Notes: generated from the letters alone by a model not told the origin. A stretch of DNA of 64,000 nt from MD308 sp051888795 (GCA_051888795.1 JBJFCD010000199.1:1-64000), one strand, 5' to 3'. Shown: positions 1 through 8,736, counted from the stretch's first letter. Numbers and translations are program-made.

Positions 1-30
1 CTGTTACTAATCGGTCGAGGGCATGACCAA
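1..30 (+). rRNA. 23S rRNA, 3' end only
   Basis: The window opens inside the conserved 3' end of 23S rRNA; the ACTAATCGGTCGAGG block is the usual last helix strand of Firmicute 23S genes. The exact mature end (about base 28-32) cannot be fixed from sequence alone. No 5S rRNA or tRNA follows before the terminator at 91-117. Confidence 0.85.
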
Positions 31-90
31 GCAAGGTGATAGGTAAATGGATGATAATTCTTGTATGCAGTTTTGAAGGTATATAGAGGA

Positions 91-117
91 AGACAGTCGA
101 TTGGCTGTCTTTTTTTG
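91..117 (+). terminator. rRNA operon terminator
   Basis: An 8-bp stem (AGACAGTC / GGCTGTCT, one G-U pair) with a 4-nt loop is followed directly by seven T. It ends the rRNA transcript about 60 nt after the 23S 3' end. Confidence 0.85.
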
Positions 118-174
118 ACCTTTTAATCATTTTTATTATTTTGTGAGTAACATAAAGTAAAAGAATATGAAACC

Positions 175-203
175 TTGACAAAAAAGAAACTTCTGAATAT
201 AAT
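175..203 (+). promoter_or_regulatory. ssrA promoter
   Basis: A perfect -35 TTGACA (175-180) is separated by 17 bp from a perfect -10 TATAAT (198-203). Transcription should start near 210, giving a tmRNA precursor with a roughly 50-nt 5' leader to be removed. Confidence 0.85.
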
Positions 204-259
204 AAGGAATACCTAATGGAAGAACAGTCTGCAAACCAACAGCATAAGCATTAGAATTA

Positions 260-608
260 GGGCTTGTACTGGTTTCGACGGGGGTTTGGAAGTTGGAGAA
301 GCCATCCGTAGTGGGACACTACGTTAAAAGTTCCAATTAAATATAAACGCAGACAATAGAGAATTAGCGTACGCTGCCTAATTATGGCGGCAGTCGGTCT
401 TAGGTCATCCGCTGCTTAAGTTCCCGGCTTCAACAAGGCGGAGAACTTCGTTTCCAAAGCTTTGAGGGAATGGAAGATTTTATGAAGCTACTAAAGTCAG
501 TAACCTGTCATTAGGTGACTTACGGAGGGAATGATAAAATAATGACTGTGATGGGAGATGCTTCGATGGATGGGCTTTCGGACGCGGGTTCAACTCCCGC
601 CAGGTCCA
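260..608 (+). ncRNA. ssrA: Transfer-messenger RNA (tmRNA)
   Basis: tmRNA rescues ribosomes stalled on broken mRNA: it is charged with alanine and then encodes a degradation tag. The 5' end GGGCTTG pairs with the 3' CAGGTCC to form the acceptor stem, and the T-arm GGTTCAACTCC lies near the 3' end. The discriminator A at 608 is followed by CT rather than CCA, so CCA must be added after processing. The tag frame starts at resume codon GCA (349-351) and ends at TAA (379-381), encoding ADNRELAYAA, with the usual C-terminal AA recognised by ClpXP. It has its own promoter (175-203) and terminator (614-640). Confidence 0.95.
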
Positions 609-613
609 CTTTA

Positions 614-640
614 AAAGTACCGTATTTACGGTACTTTTTT
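614..640 (+). terminator. ssrA terminator
   Basis: Stem AAAGTACCGTA / TACGGTACTTT around a very short loop, followed by a T run, 5 nt after the tmRNA 3' end. Confidence 0.85.
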
Positions 641-739
641 GTTTAGAAATTCATATGCTATTTACATTTAAAATCTATCGGGCTTTCAATTAGTGTAGCA
701 GCTTGAAATTCATGTTTGTAGTTATCTTCCGCTTATGTA

Positions 740-761
740 AGTAGGGCATAAAAGCCCTACT
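740..761 (-). terminator. Hairpin after the minus-strand small gene
   Basis: A 7-bp perfect stem GTAGGGC / GCCCTAC with an ATAAAA loop lies just beyond the stop of the 764-1069 gene. There is no clear T run on the minus strand, so termination is likely but not certain. Confidence 0.45.
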
Positions 762-763
762 GT

Positions 764-1069
764 TTAAGAATCACATTCTGGTTTATGGTGCGGTTTGTCA
801 CAATCATCAAGAATCGGTTTTATCAAATCGACTTTTGTTTTTAATACGGTTTCGAGAGTAATGAGCTTATCAACCATATTTTCAACAGATTTGTTGATTT
901 CAATCAACTCTTTTAAATTACAGCTTAGAGAAACACCTTTTTGAAGTTTTTCTCCCTCAGCGTTCAGAATGTGAGATATCGCAGCTTCTTCCAGAGCGAT
1001 CGACTGGAGAAGAGATGATGCAGCACAACATTTGTCGATGTGTTCGCATTCTATTTTAGGCATACTCAT
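764..1069 (-). CDS. Small conserved protein of unknown function (101 aa)
   Basis: A 101-residue acidic protein with no signal peptide or membrane segment. On the minus strand GTTAAGGAG lies 8 nt before the ATG. The N-terminus carries Cys/His residues (CEHIDKCC), the middle is helical with a characteristic ALEEAAISHILNAEGEKLQ stretch, and the tail is rich in His, Pro and Cys (CDKPHHKPECDS). I have seen similar short helical proteins in spore-forming Firmicutes, sometimes near spore-surface genes, but I cannot name a function. It is divergent from the LysR gene, with only about 110 nt between the two starts. Confidence 0.75.
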   Translation of the reverse strand: MSMPKIECEHIDKCCAASSLLQSIALEEAAISHILNAEGEKLQKGVSLSCNLKELIEINKSVENMVDKLITLETVLKTKVDLIKPILDDCDKPHHKPECDS

Positions 1070-1148
1070 ATGGATTTCTCCTTAACTTTAAAATCTATAC
1101 ATTGTATGCAAAACTGATGAAAATGTTATTTATGGAGTTGATTAAGTA

Positions 1149-1157
1149 TGGTATAAT
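1149..1157 (+). promoter_or_regulatory. Extended -10 of the LysR gene
   Basis: TGGTATAAT is a consensus extended -10. It lies downstream of two upstream in-frame ATG codons of the same reading frame, so the longer start cannot be used from this promoter; it supports the ATG at 1183. No good -35 is visible. Confidence 0.65.
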
Positions 1158-1182
1158 TCGCAATGAGGTGATAAGAGATATT

Positions 1183-2091
1183 ATGAATACCAGGGATCTT
1201 GATGTATTTATAACTGTTGCAGATACAAAGAATCTCACAAAAGCATCGAAGCTTCTTTATATGACACCGCAGGGTGTCAGTAAAGTAATTAAAAATCTGG
1301 AAAGCGAGTGCGATTGTGAACTTTTTCAGCGTACGGGAAACGGAATGGAATTATCTGAGTGCGGAAAACGTTTTCTTGAATATGCGATAAAGGCGAAATC
1401 AGAATATCATAAAATGAGAAATGAGCTTTTACGGATTAAGCAGAAAGAACGCGGTGTAGTCGATTTGCTTTCTGCATTTGGAATCCTCCGTTTGGTAACG
1501 CCAGAATGTCTTTTGGATTTTAGACAGAAGTATCCGGAGATTGAGTTTCACCACAGGGAATGTCCGGATAAACAGGTAGAACGTTGGTTTTTAGCCGGAG
1601 AGGGTAATGTTACGTTCTCTTTGGCACCATGTGATGAAGAATTATATGATGTATTGGAATTAGGATCTTTTCCTGTAAAACTTCTGGTGAATAAGAAACA
1701 TCCGCTCAGCCGGAAAAAAACTGTTACCATACAGGATTTAAAAAATGAGCCGCTTTATATTGAAAGCAGAGAATTCAAGATTCATGATATGATTGTAAAT
1801 AAATGTCATAAAGCCGGATTTGAACCTGATATTGTGTTTGAAACAAGCGGATTTAGTCTATGCCATAAAATGGTCAGAGAAAATAAAGGTATTTCTGTTA
1901 CCGTGGATTTTGTCTCTGACGATATGGGACATGATGAGATGGCATTGATTCCATTTTCTGATGGAGTCTATGAGTGGAAGATATGTATGCTCATACGTAA
2001 AAATGAAGTTGTCGGAAACGGTGTGGATATTTTTCAGAAGCATGTGAAAAGCTGGATGGATCAGATCAGAGAAGGATATATCACAAGATAG
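1183..2091 (+). CDS. LysR-family transcriptional regulator
   Basis: A 302-residue regulator. Residues 1-60 form the winged HTH (MNTRDLDVFITVADTKNLTK, then the recognition helix in TPQGVSKVIKNLE), and residues about 90-295 form the periplasmic-binding-like effector domain. The reading frame is open 27 codons further upstream, but an extended -10 lies within that extension, so the start at 1183 with GAGGTG upstream is preferred. The next genes encode a C_GCAxxG redox-type protein and a TDT transporter behind a strong terminator and a separate promoter; they are plausible targets, but nothing in the sequence proves it. The effector is unknown. Confidence 0.88.
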   Translation: MNTRDLDVFITVADTKNLTKASKLLYMTPQGVSKVIKNLESECDCELFQRTGNGMELSECGKRFLEYAIKAKSEYHKMRNELLRIKQKERGVVDLLSAFGILRLVTPECLLDFRQKYPEIEFHHRECPDKQVERWFLAGEGNVTFSLAPCDEELYDVLELGSFPVKLLVNKKHPLSRKKTVTIQDLKNEPLYIESREFKIHDMIVNKCHKAGFEPDIVFETSGFSLCHKMVRENKGISVTVDFVSDDMGHDEMALIPFSDGVYEWKICMLIRKNEVVGNGVDIFQKHVKSWMDQIREGYITR

Positions 2092-2118
2092 TTGAATTCA
2101 TGTAACAAAAAGTTGACA

Positions 2119-2177
2119 ATCTCCCGAAAAATTTACTTTTTATACAAAAAAAGTAGATTTTTCGGGAGATTTTTTTG
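2119..2177 (+). terminator. Strong terminator after LysR gene
   Basis: A long near-perfect inverted repeat (ATCTCCCGAAAAAT ... ATTTTTCGGGAGAT) is followed by seven T. Confidence 0.9.
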
Positions 2178-2247
2178 ATAAATTCTAATTTATAGAAAAA
2201 CTTAAAATAGTTATAGAAAATGTAAATTAGTAAACGAAAAAAGGAAA

Positions 2248-2256
2248 TGATAAAAT
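2248..2256 (+). promoter_or_regulatory. Extended -10 before the C_GCAxxG gene
   Basis: TGATAAAAT, an extended -10 40 nt before the start codon at 2296. The -35 region is poor, suggesting possible dependence on an activator such as the upstream LysR protein (inference). Confidence 0.5.
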
Positions 2257-2295
2257 AATATAAATGTGAAATCGTATTACAAGGAGGTAAAAAAG

Positions 2296-2820
2296 ATGAA
2301 TATTGGTGTAACAGAAATCAGCCCAAGAGCGGTACAGCAGGTGGCAGAGAAAAAGTTCAAAGATGGATATTATTGCTGTGAAGCGCTGATAAGTGCGATT
2401 CGTGATGAGTTTAAACTGGATGTCCCGGAAGAAGTTATTGCAATGGCATCCGGTATGGCAGTAGGTGCAGGAAAATCAGGATGTGTCTGTGGCGCATTTA
2501 ACGGAGGAATTCTTGCATTAGGACTGTTTTTCGGACGTACAGAACAGGATGGACCAACGAATCCGAAAAGTATAAAATGTATGGAGCTGACAAAAGAACT
2601 TCACGATTGGTTTAAAGTTGCAAATCTGAAGAATGCAATCTGCTGTAGAGTTCTCACTAAAGAATTTGACAAAGGTAAAGGTGAGCATAAGGAGCAGTGT
2701 ATTTTCTTTACAGGTCTGTGTACATGGAAAGTTTCTCAGATTATCTGCCGCGAACTGGAAATTAAGAATCTGGATGAGATTGACGAGCCAGCTCCAAGAC
2801 GGGCAATTGCCGAAATTTAG
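2296..2820 (+). CDS. C_GCAxxG_C_C family redox-type protein
   Basis: A 174-residue soluble protein of the C_GCAxxG_C_C family (PF09719-like), which is found in anaerobes and is thought to bind a metal or cofactor through conserved cysteines; its biochemical role is not established. Visible signatures are the GYYCCEA block near residue 25, GKSGCVCGAFNGGILALGL in the middle, and later C-x-ELTKELHDWF and CC pairs. The start at 2296 is chosen because AAGGAGG lies 8 nt upstream; the longer frame starting at 2266 would place that site inside the gene. The TDT transporter follows after 41 nt and is probably cotranscribed. Confidence 0.8.
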   Translation: MNIGVTEISPRAVQQVAEKKFKDGYYCCEALISAIRDEFKLDVPEEVIAMASGMAVGAGKSGCVCGAFNGGILALGLFFGRTEQDGPTNPKSIKCMELTKELHDWFKVANLKNAICCRVLTKEFDKGKGEHKEQCIFFTGLCTWKVSQIICRELEIKNLDEIDEPAPRRAIAEI

Positions 2821-2861
2821 ATGACAGTTTTGTCATAACAGAAAGAAGAGGAAATAATAAC

Positions 2862-3782
2862 ATGAAGGATATTATTAAAAAGGTTCCGGTACCGCTCTGT
2901 GGTGTAATGCTCGGATTCGCGGCACTCGGAAATCTATTACAGAGTTATGGAGAAGGTATACGTTCTGTATGTGGAATTGTGGCAGCATTTTTATTAATAT
3001 TAGTTTTGATTAGACTGATTATGTTTCCACAGATGATCAAAGAGGATATGAATAATCCGATTATGGCAAGTGTAGCCGGAACATTTCCTATGGCGCTTAT
3101 GCTTCTTAGTACATATGTAAAGCCGTTTATCGGACTGGGAGCAATGTATCTTTGGTTTTTTGCAATAGCATTGCACATTATACTTATCATTTACTTTACG
3201 GTAAAGTTTATTTTAAAACTTCAGCTTCCAAAAGTATTTGCAAGTTATTACATCGTGTATGTAGGAATTGCAGTAGCAGCTGTTACGGCACCGGCTTATG
3301 AAAAACTTGGAATCGGAGCAGCAGCTTTCTGGTTTGGATTTGTAACATTGATCTTATTACTTATTCTTGTAACAATGAGATATGTAAAATGTCCGGAAGT
3401 TCCGGAGCCTGCACAACCATTGATCTGTATTTATGCAGCACCGACAAGCCTTTGTATTGCGGGATATGTGCAGTCAGTGACGCCAAAATCCAGAGGATTC
3501 CTGCTTGCGATGCTTGCAGTTGCAACTGTGCTATATATCTTTGCGCTTGTCAAAGCGATAGGATATCTGAAATTAAAGTTTTATCCGAGTTATGCAGCAT
3601 TTACTTTCCCATTTGTTATCAGTGCAATCGCAACAAAACAGACAATGGCCTGCCTCGCAAATATGGGACAGCCAATGCCGGTACTTCAGTATGTAGTGCT
3701 TATTGAAACTATTATAGCAGTGGTTTTTGTTGTTTATACGTTTATCAGATTTATGGGATTTATATTTGCAAATAATAGATAA
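2862..3782 (+). CDS. TDT-family (TehA/SLAC1-like) membrane transporter
   Basis: A 306-residue integral membrane protein with about ten hydrophobic segments and no signal peptide. The N-terminal VPVPLCGVMLGFAALGNL is the typical first helix of the tellurite-resistance/dicarboxylate transporter fold (PF03595), which includes anion channels and exporters. Homologues in Clostridia are often mislabelled exfoliative toxin A/B. The substrate is unknown; a small anion is the family expectation. GAAGAGGA precedes the ATG, and the gene sits directly behind the C_GCAxxG protein gene. Confidence 0.82.
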   Translation: MKDIIKKVPVPLCGVMLGFAALGNLLQSYGEGIRSVCGIVAAFLLILVLIRLIMFPQMIKEDMNNPIMASVAGTFPMALMLLSTYVKPFIGLGAMYLWFFAIALHIILIIYFTVKFILKLQLPKVFASYYIVYVGIAVAAVTAPAYEKLGIGAAAFWFGFVTLILLLILVTMRYVKCPEVPEPAQPLICIYAAPTSLCIAGYVQSVTPKSRGFLLAMLAVATVLYIFALVKAIGYLKLKFYPSYAAFTFPFVISAIATKQTMACLANMGQPMPVLQYVVLIETIIAVVFVVYTFIRFMGFIFANNR

Positions 3783-3793
3783 TATAATCATTT

Positions 3794-3838
3794 AAGGCGG
3801 CCTGCTACACAATACAGGCCGCCTTATTAAAACTATTT
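3794..3838 (+). terminator. Terminator after TDT transporter
   Basis: An 11-bp stem AAGGCGGCCTG / CAGGCCGCCTT with a 10-nt loop, followed by an A/T-rich stretch whose T run is interrupted. Confidence 0.7.
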
Positions 3839-3846
3839 TCTTTTTA

Positions 3847-3875
3847 TTGACCTTCATTGATACTGGTGTTATACT
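3847..3875 (+). promoter_or_regulatory. Promoter of the DnaJ-like gene
   Basis: -35 TTGACC (3847-3852), 17-bp spacer, -10 TATACT (3870-3875). No CIRCE (HrcA) inverted repeat is seen here. Confidence 0.75.
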
Positions 3876-3946
3876 GATAATAGAACAATTAAAACAAGAA
3901 GGCTTTTTGCAAAAAAGTATTTCATAGAACCAATGGAGGGTCAGTT

Positions 3947-4906
3947 ATGAGTACAAAACGAGATTACTATGATGTTCTCGGTGTTGGCAGAACTGCTGAT
4001 GCTGGAACAATAAAAAAGGCTTACAGAAAACTTGCGAAAAAATATCATCCGGATACTAATAAAGGCGATGCTAATGCTGAAAAACTTTTTAAAGAAGTTA
4101 CGGAAGCATATAATGTACTGAGCGATCCAGAGAAAAAGAAGATTTATGACAGATTTGGGCATGAAGGCTTAGATCCAAATGGATTTAATACTTATGGAAG
4201 TACGCAGGGTGGAGCTTATCATAGAACTTATACGAATCCGGGGGAAAGCTATCAGGAGTTCCATTTTCAGGGGAATATGGACGATATTTTTGGAGATATC
4301 TTCGGAGACATGTTCCATCGCGGACATCAAAGTTTTCGCAGAAAAGGGGAGGATTGCCATACAGATATATCTGTCAGCTTCGATGAAGCGGTATTTGGAT
4401 GTGATAAGATTCTTACTTATTCATCCCCGGATCAGCCGGGAAAGCAGTCGATAAAAGTACACATTCCGGCTGGAATAGATAGTGGAAAAAGCATACGGCT
4501 TAAGGGAAAAGGAATGCCTGGTACAGGCGGTGGTGAACCGGGTGATCTGTTCCTGCGGGTAAATGTTTTGAATAAGCCGGGATTTGAGCGTAAAGGAATG
4601 GATGTTTATACAACTGCATTTATCCCGTTTACAACTGCTGTTTTTGGCGGGGAAGTTATTGTTCCTACGCTGACAGGAAATGTTGCGTGCAAGATTAAAG
4701 AAGGAACACAATCAGGAACAAAAATACGGCTTAAAGGAAAGGGAATTGTGTCTATGAATGAACCTTCTGTGTATGGGGACCAGTATGTGACAGTACAGAT
4801 CCAGGTTCCTAAAGATCTGTGTCCGGAAGCAAAACAGAAGCTTAAAGAGTTCCGGTTAGCGCAGGAGCCTGTGAACAAAAGAAAAAACAATTCAACAGCT
4901 GCGTAG
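3947..4906 (+). CDS. DnaJ-family co-chaperone, type II (CbpA-like)
   Basis: A 319-residue Hsp40 that would stimulate DnaK ATPase and deliver clients. The J domain occupies residues 1-70 with HPD at 34-36. A Gly/Phe-rich linker containing repeated DIFGDIFGD follows, then the two beta-sandwich client-binding domains (residues about 135-300) ending in a dimerisation helix. The cysteine-rich zinc finger of DnaJ proper (four CxxCxGxG) is absent, which makes it a CbpA-type protein. GGAGG lies 6 nt before the start. It is a single gene with its own promoter, not part of a grpE-dnaK operon. Confidence 0.9.
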   Translation: MSTKRDYYDVLGVGRTADAGTIKKAYRKLAKKYHPDTNKGDANAEKLFKEVTEAYNVLSDPEKKKIYDRFGHEGLDPNGFNTYGSTQGGAYHRTYTNPGESYQEFHFQGNMDDIFGDIFGDMFHRGHQSFRRKGEDCHTDISVSFDEAVFGCDKILTYSSPDQPGKQSIKVHIPAGIDSGKSIRLKGKGMPGTGGGEPGDLFLRVNVLNKPGFERKGMDVYTTAFIPFTTAVFGGEVIVPTLTGNVACKIKEGTQSGTKIRLKGKGIVSMNEPSVYGDQYVTVQIQVPKDLCPEAKQKLKEFRLAQEPVNKRKNNSTAA

Positions 4907-4991
4907 TATTAACTGATTTACTTGCAGTGATTTCAATAGATAAAGCAAATTCTCGGATTTTCTGTGAATTCACAAAGAATACATAATTATA

Positions 4992-5000
4992 TGTTAAACT
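4992..5000 (+). promoter_or_regulatory. Extended -10 of the two-component operon
   Basis: TGTTAAACT is an extended -10 element 58 nt before the response regulator start; no clear -35. Confidence 0.45.
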
Positions 5001-5057
5001 GAAAAATAAAAGTTTATGTGCCGGGATTTTTGAGGAATGTGCAGGGAGGCTGAGAAG

Positions 5058-5738
5058 ATGGATAAGATAAAAATTCTTGTAATAGACGATGAGACCAGAA
5101 TGCGCAAGCTGGTACGGGATTTCCTTGAAAGAGAGGGATTCATCGTGTTAGAGGCAGAAAATGGTATGGAAGCTATGGAGATTTTTTATGAAGATAAAGA
5201 CATAGCCCTTTTGATTCTTGATGTGATGATGCCTAAGATGGATGGATGGCAGGTGTGCCGCGAAGTCCGTCAGTCGTCAAATGTGCCGATCATAATGCTT
5301 ACAGCACGTTCTGAAGAAAGAGATGAATTGCAAGGGTTTGAGCTTGGGGTGGATGAATATATTTCAAAACCATTCAGCCCTAAGATTTTAGTTGCAAGAG
5401 TGGAAGCTATTTTAAGAAGAAGTAATGCTCTTCACGGAGACACATCTGTCGATGCAGGTGGTATTGTTATAGATAAATCAGCCCATCAGGTGACAATTGA
5501 TGGCAAGGAGATTGAACTTAGCTATAAAGAATTTGAGCTTCTTTCTTACTTTATAGATAATCAGGGAATTGCGCTTTCAAGGGAAAAAATACTGAATAAT
5601 GTATGGAATTATGACTATTTTGGAGATGCAAGGACGATTGATACACATGTGAAAAAGCTTCGGAATAAACTCGGCGAGAAAGGAAATTATATCAAAACAA
5701 TCTGGGGCATGGGTTATAAATTTGAGGTGGAAGCATAA
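5058..5738 (+). CDS. OmpR/PhoB-family response regulator
   Basis: 226 residues. The receiver domain (about 1-118) has the acidic pair D10/D11, phospho-acceptor D55 in LILDVMMP, and the conserved lysine in YISKPFSP. The C-terminal winged-helix DNA-binding domain (about 128-225) ends in the usual KTIWGMGYKFE. The start at 5058 is preferred over one seven codons upstream because GGAGG lies 8 nt ahead. The stop overlaps the histidine-kinase start by one base, so the pair is translationally coupled. The stimulus is unknown. Confidence 0.92.
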   Translation: MDKIKILVIDDETRMRKLVRDFLEREGFIVLEAENGMEAMEIFYEDKDIALLILDVMMPKMDGWQVCREVRQSSNVPIIMLTARSEERDELQGFELGVDEYISKPFSPKILVARVEAILRRSNALHGDTSVDAGGIVIDKSAHQVTIDGKEIELSYKEFELLSYFIDNQGIALSREKILNNVWNYDYFGDARTIDTHVKKLRNKLGEKGNYIKTIWGMGYKFEVEA

Positions 5739-7204
5739 TGAAGCATTCGATCAAAAACCAGATGATTGTTATTTTTGTCGGATTGACAGGATGTGTATTA
5801 CTTTCATTGTTTATTATTAACATGAAATTCCTGGAGCCTTATTATATCCGTAATAAAGAAAAAGAGTTTGTACGGATGTACGAGGAACTAAAAGTTGCCA
5901 TGGAAAACAATACAATAGAAGAAACTGTCGAATCGAAAAAGCTGCGTCACTTAGCTGAAAAGAATAATCTCGCCTTTCTCGTTGTGGATGAGAATAATGA
6001 CCGGGTAATCACAAATGTGCGAGATATGGATATGTTGCAGAATCAGCTGATAGGTTATCTTTTAAATCAGGCTCAGAAGGACAGTAAAGTTCTGGAAAGT
6101 ACCGATGAATATCAGCTGAATCAATCGCATGATGTCTGGAACAAGACAGACTATATTGAAATGTGGGGAGCTTTTAGTGATGGAAGCAAGTTCCTGATCA
6201 GAAGTCCTCTGGAAAGTATTCGGGAGAGTGCAGCTATCTCAAATAGATTTTTAGTTTACATCGGATGTTCGATGCTATTTGTATATGTTTTGTTTATATG
6301 GTATTTTTCAAAGAGGCTGACTAATCCTATTTTGGAGTTGGCACAATTGTCAGAGAAAATGGCTAATCTTGATTTTGAGGCAAAATATACCAGTGGCGGC
6401 AAAGATGAAATCGGTCTTCTTGGAGAGAACTTTAACAGAATGTCTGAAAAACTTGAGAGTACAATATCAGAACTGAAAAGTGCCAATAATAAATTGATGC
6501 AGGATATCGAACAAAAAGAAAAAATGGAACAAATGAGAACCGAATTTCTCGGAAATGTATCTCATGAACTTAAGACGCCGATTGCGTTGATTCAGGGGTA
6601 TGCAGAAGGATTGAAGGAAGGGGTCAGTGACGATCCTGAAAGCCGGGAATTTTATTGTGATGTCATCATGGATGAGGCTTCAAAAATGAATCAGATGGTC
6701 AAAAACCTTCTTACGCTCAATCAACTGGAGTTTGGAAACAATGATATTGAATTTGAAAGATTCGATTTGACTGCTGTTATGAAAGGTGTACTCCAGAGTA
6801 TGGATATTTTGGCACAGCAGGATGATGTAAATCTAATTTTCAGGCAGACTGAGCCGGTTTATGTATGGGCAGATGAATTTAAGATTGAGCAGGTAATAAG
6901 AAATTATGTCAGCAATGCATTCCATCATGTAAGTGCTGAAAAGGTAATTGAAGTAAAGATCATAAAGTCAGGTGATAAAGCGAGAGTGACGGTATTTAAT
7001 ACAGGAATGCCGATACCGGAAAATGATATAGGGCGTATCTGGGATAAATTTTATAAGGTGGACAAGGCGCATACAAGAGAATATGGAGGAAATGGTATTG
7101 GTCTGTCCATTGTAAAGGCAATTATGGAATCTCTGCACCAGAAGTATGGGGTTAATAATTATGATAATGGTGTAGAGTTCTGGTTTGAACTGGATATTAA
7201 GTAA
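5738..7204 (+). CDS. Sensor histidine kinase (HAMP-HisKA-HATPase)
   Basis: 488 residues, partner of the preceding regulator. Transmembrane helix 1 is at about 8-28, an extracytoplasmic sensor region of about 140 residues follows, and helix 2 is near 175-195. Then come a HAMP domain (about 195-250), a coiled coil, the HisKA domain with H276 in FLGNVSHELKTP, and the ATPase domain with N-box RNYVSNAFHH, G1 motif VTVFNTGMPI and G2 motif GGNGIGLSI. All catalytic boxes are intact. No neighbouring target gene reveals its signal. Confidence 0.92.
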   Translation: MKHSIKNQMIVIFVGLTGCVLLSLFIINMKFLEPYYIRNKEKEFVRMYEELKVAMENNTIEETVESKKLRHLAEKNNLAFLVVDENNDRVITNVRDMDMLQNQLIGYLLNQAQKDSKVLESTDEYQLNQSHDVWNKTDYIEMWGAFSDGSKFLIRSPLESIRESAAISNRFLVYIGCSMLFVYVLFIWYFSKRLTNPILELAQLSEKMANLDFEAKYTSGGKDEIGLLGENFNRMSEKLESTISELKSANNKLMQDIEQKEKMEQMRTEFLGNVSHELKTPIALIQGYAEGLKEGVSDDPESREFYCDVIMDEASKMNQMVKNLLTLNQLEFGNNDIEFERFDLTAVMKGVLQSMDILAQQDDVNLIFRQTEPVYVWADEFKIEQVIRNYVSNAFHHVSAEKVIEVKIIKSGDKARVTVFNTGMPIPENDIGRIWDKFYKVDKAHTREYGGNGIGLSIVKAIMESLHQKYGVNNYDNGVEFWFELDIK

Positions 7205-7218
7205 AAGCATAATGAAAA

Positions 7219-7260
7219 AGAAACGATGGAGTTTGAAAGCTTTCACCGTTTCTTTTTTTT
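7219..7260 (+). terminator. Terminator after the two-component operon
   Basis: Stem AAAGAAACG / CGTTTCTTT with a partly paired interior, then eight T. Confidence 0.8.
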
Positions 7261-7322
7261 GGGACTTATGATAAACTTAATAACATATTGATTATGACAA
7301 CAGACGAAAGGAAATAGTTGAA

Positions 7323-7928
7323 ATGATTGCAATTATAGATTATGATGCAGGCAATATCAAAAGTGTGGAAAAGGCTATGCAGCTTTTGGGACAGGAAGTC
7401 GTGATAACAAGAGATAAGAAAATAATACTCTCAGCAGATAAGGTGATCCTTCCCGGAGTCGGAGCATTTGGAGACGCCATGGGAAAAATACGTCAGTATG
7501 GCCTGGAAAGCGTTATTCATGAAGTTGTGGAAAAAGGTACACCATTCCTCGGAATCTGTCTTGGGCTTCAGCTATTATTTGAAAGAAGTGATGAAACTCC
7601 GGGAGTGGAAGGACTTGGAATTTTAAAAGGCGAGATTTTAAGAATCCCAGAGTGCCCGGGACTTAAGATACCACATATGGGATGGAATTCTCTTGAATTC
7701 CCGAATGAAGGAAGACTGTTTCGGGGAATAGCGGAAGATTCTTATGTTTATTTTGTACATTCTTATTATCTTAAAGCAGAAGATGAAAGTATCGTTACAG
7801 CGACAACAGAGTATAGCACTTGCATTCATGCTTCAGTCGAGCAGGGAAATGTATTTGCATGTCAGTTCCATCCGGAGAAAAGTAGCGATGTAGGAATTCG
7901 GATTCTGAAAAATTTTGTAGAATTGTAA
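7323..7928 (+). CDS. hisH: Imidazole glycerol phosphate synthase, glutaminase subunit
   Basis: 201 residues, class-I glutamine amidotransferase that supplies ammonia to HisF in histidine synthesis (PRFAR to IGP plus AICAR). Nucleophile C79 sits in FLGICLGLQLLF, and the catalytic His-Glu pair is in CQFHPEKSSD near residue 180. N-terminal MIAIIDYDAGNIKSV is typical. hisF follows after 46 nt. The other his genes are not in the window. Confidence 0.96.
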   Translation: MIAIIDYDAGNIKSVEKAMQLLGQEVVITRDKKIILSADKVILPGVGAFGDAMGKIRQYGLESVIHEVVEKGTPFLGICLGLQLLFERSDETPGVEGLGILKGEILRIPECPGLKIPHMGWNSLEFPNEGRLFRGIAEDSYVYFVHSYYLKAEDESIVTATTEYSTCIHASVEQGNVFACQFHPEKSSDVGIRILKNFVEL

Positions 7929-7974
7929 AAGAGAATTATCATATTGACATTTTGTAACATATGGAGGAAGTAAG

Positions 7975-8736
7975 ATGCATACAAAAAGGATTATTCCATG
8001 TCTGGATGTAAATAAAGGACGAGTAGTAAAAGGTGTGAACTTTGTGGATCTTAAGGATGCAGGAGATCCTGTAGAGATTGGAAAGGCTTATGACAAGGCC
8101 GGAGCAGATGAGCTTGTATTTCTGGATATCACGGCCTCTTCTGATGCCAGAGGGACCGTGGTAGATATGGTACGTAAAGTTGCTGAGACAGTGTTTATTC
8201 CGTTTACTGTCGGCGGAGGTATTCGTACTGTAGATGATTTTAAAGCGCTTTTAAGAGAAGGGGCTGACAAGATTTCTATCAATTCATCTGCAATTAATAC
8301 TCCCCGGCTCATTTCAGATGCGGCAGATAAATTTGGAAGTCAGTGCGTCGTTGTGGCAATTGATGCGAAAAAAAGAAGTGACGGAAGTGGCTGGAATATT
8401 TATAAAAACGGCGGACGGATAGATGTAGGTATTGATGCTGTAGAATGGGCTATTGATGTAGAAAAAAGAGGTGCCGGAGAGATCCTTCTTACCAGCATGG
8501 ACTGTGATGGAACAAAAGCGGGATATGACCTTGAGCTTACTAAAGTAATTGCAGAAGCAGTATCCATTCCGGTCATTGCGTCCGGAGGTGCAGGAACACT
8601 TGAGCATTTTTATGAAGCGTTGACAGATGGAAAAGCAGATGCTGCGCTTGCTGCATCACTGTTTCATTATAAAGAACTGGAAATAAGAGAAGTAAAGGAA
8701 TACCTGAGAAACAGAGGAGTTTCAGTAAGATTGTAA
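7975..8736 (+). CDS. hisF: Imidazole glycerol phosphate synthase, cyclase subunit
   Basis: A 253-residue (beta/alpha)8 barrel that closes the imidazole ring using ammonia channelled from HisH. It starts MHTKRIIPCLDVNKGRVVKG with catalytic D11; the second catalytic Asp lies in VVVAIDAKK. Phosphate-binding loops FTVGGGIRT and IASGGAGTLEHF are intact, and the length is normal for the family. AGGAGG lies before the ATG. The ung gene follows after 49 nt with no terminator between. Confidence 0.96.
   Translation: MHTKRIIPCLDVNKGRVVKGVNFVDLKDAGDPVEIGKAYDKAGADELVFLDITASSDARGTVVDMVRKVAETVFIPFTVGGGIRTVDDFKALLREGADKISINSSAINTPRLISDAADKFGSQCVVVAIDAKKRSDGSGWNIYKNGGRIDVGIDAVEWAIDVEKRGAGEILLTSMDCDGTKAGYDLELTKVIAEAVSIPVIASGGAGTLEHFYEALTDGKADAALAASLFHYKELEIREVKEYLRNRGVSVRL

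Noticed and set aside
1102..1182. N-terminal extension of the LysR regulator
   Set aside because: It contains the extended -10 TGGTATAAT and adds 27 residues not typical of LysR proteins; the start at 1183 is preferred.
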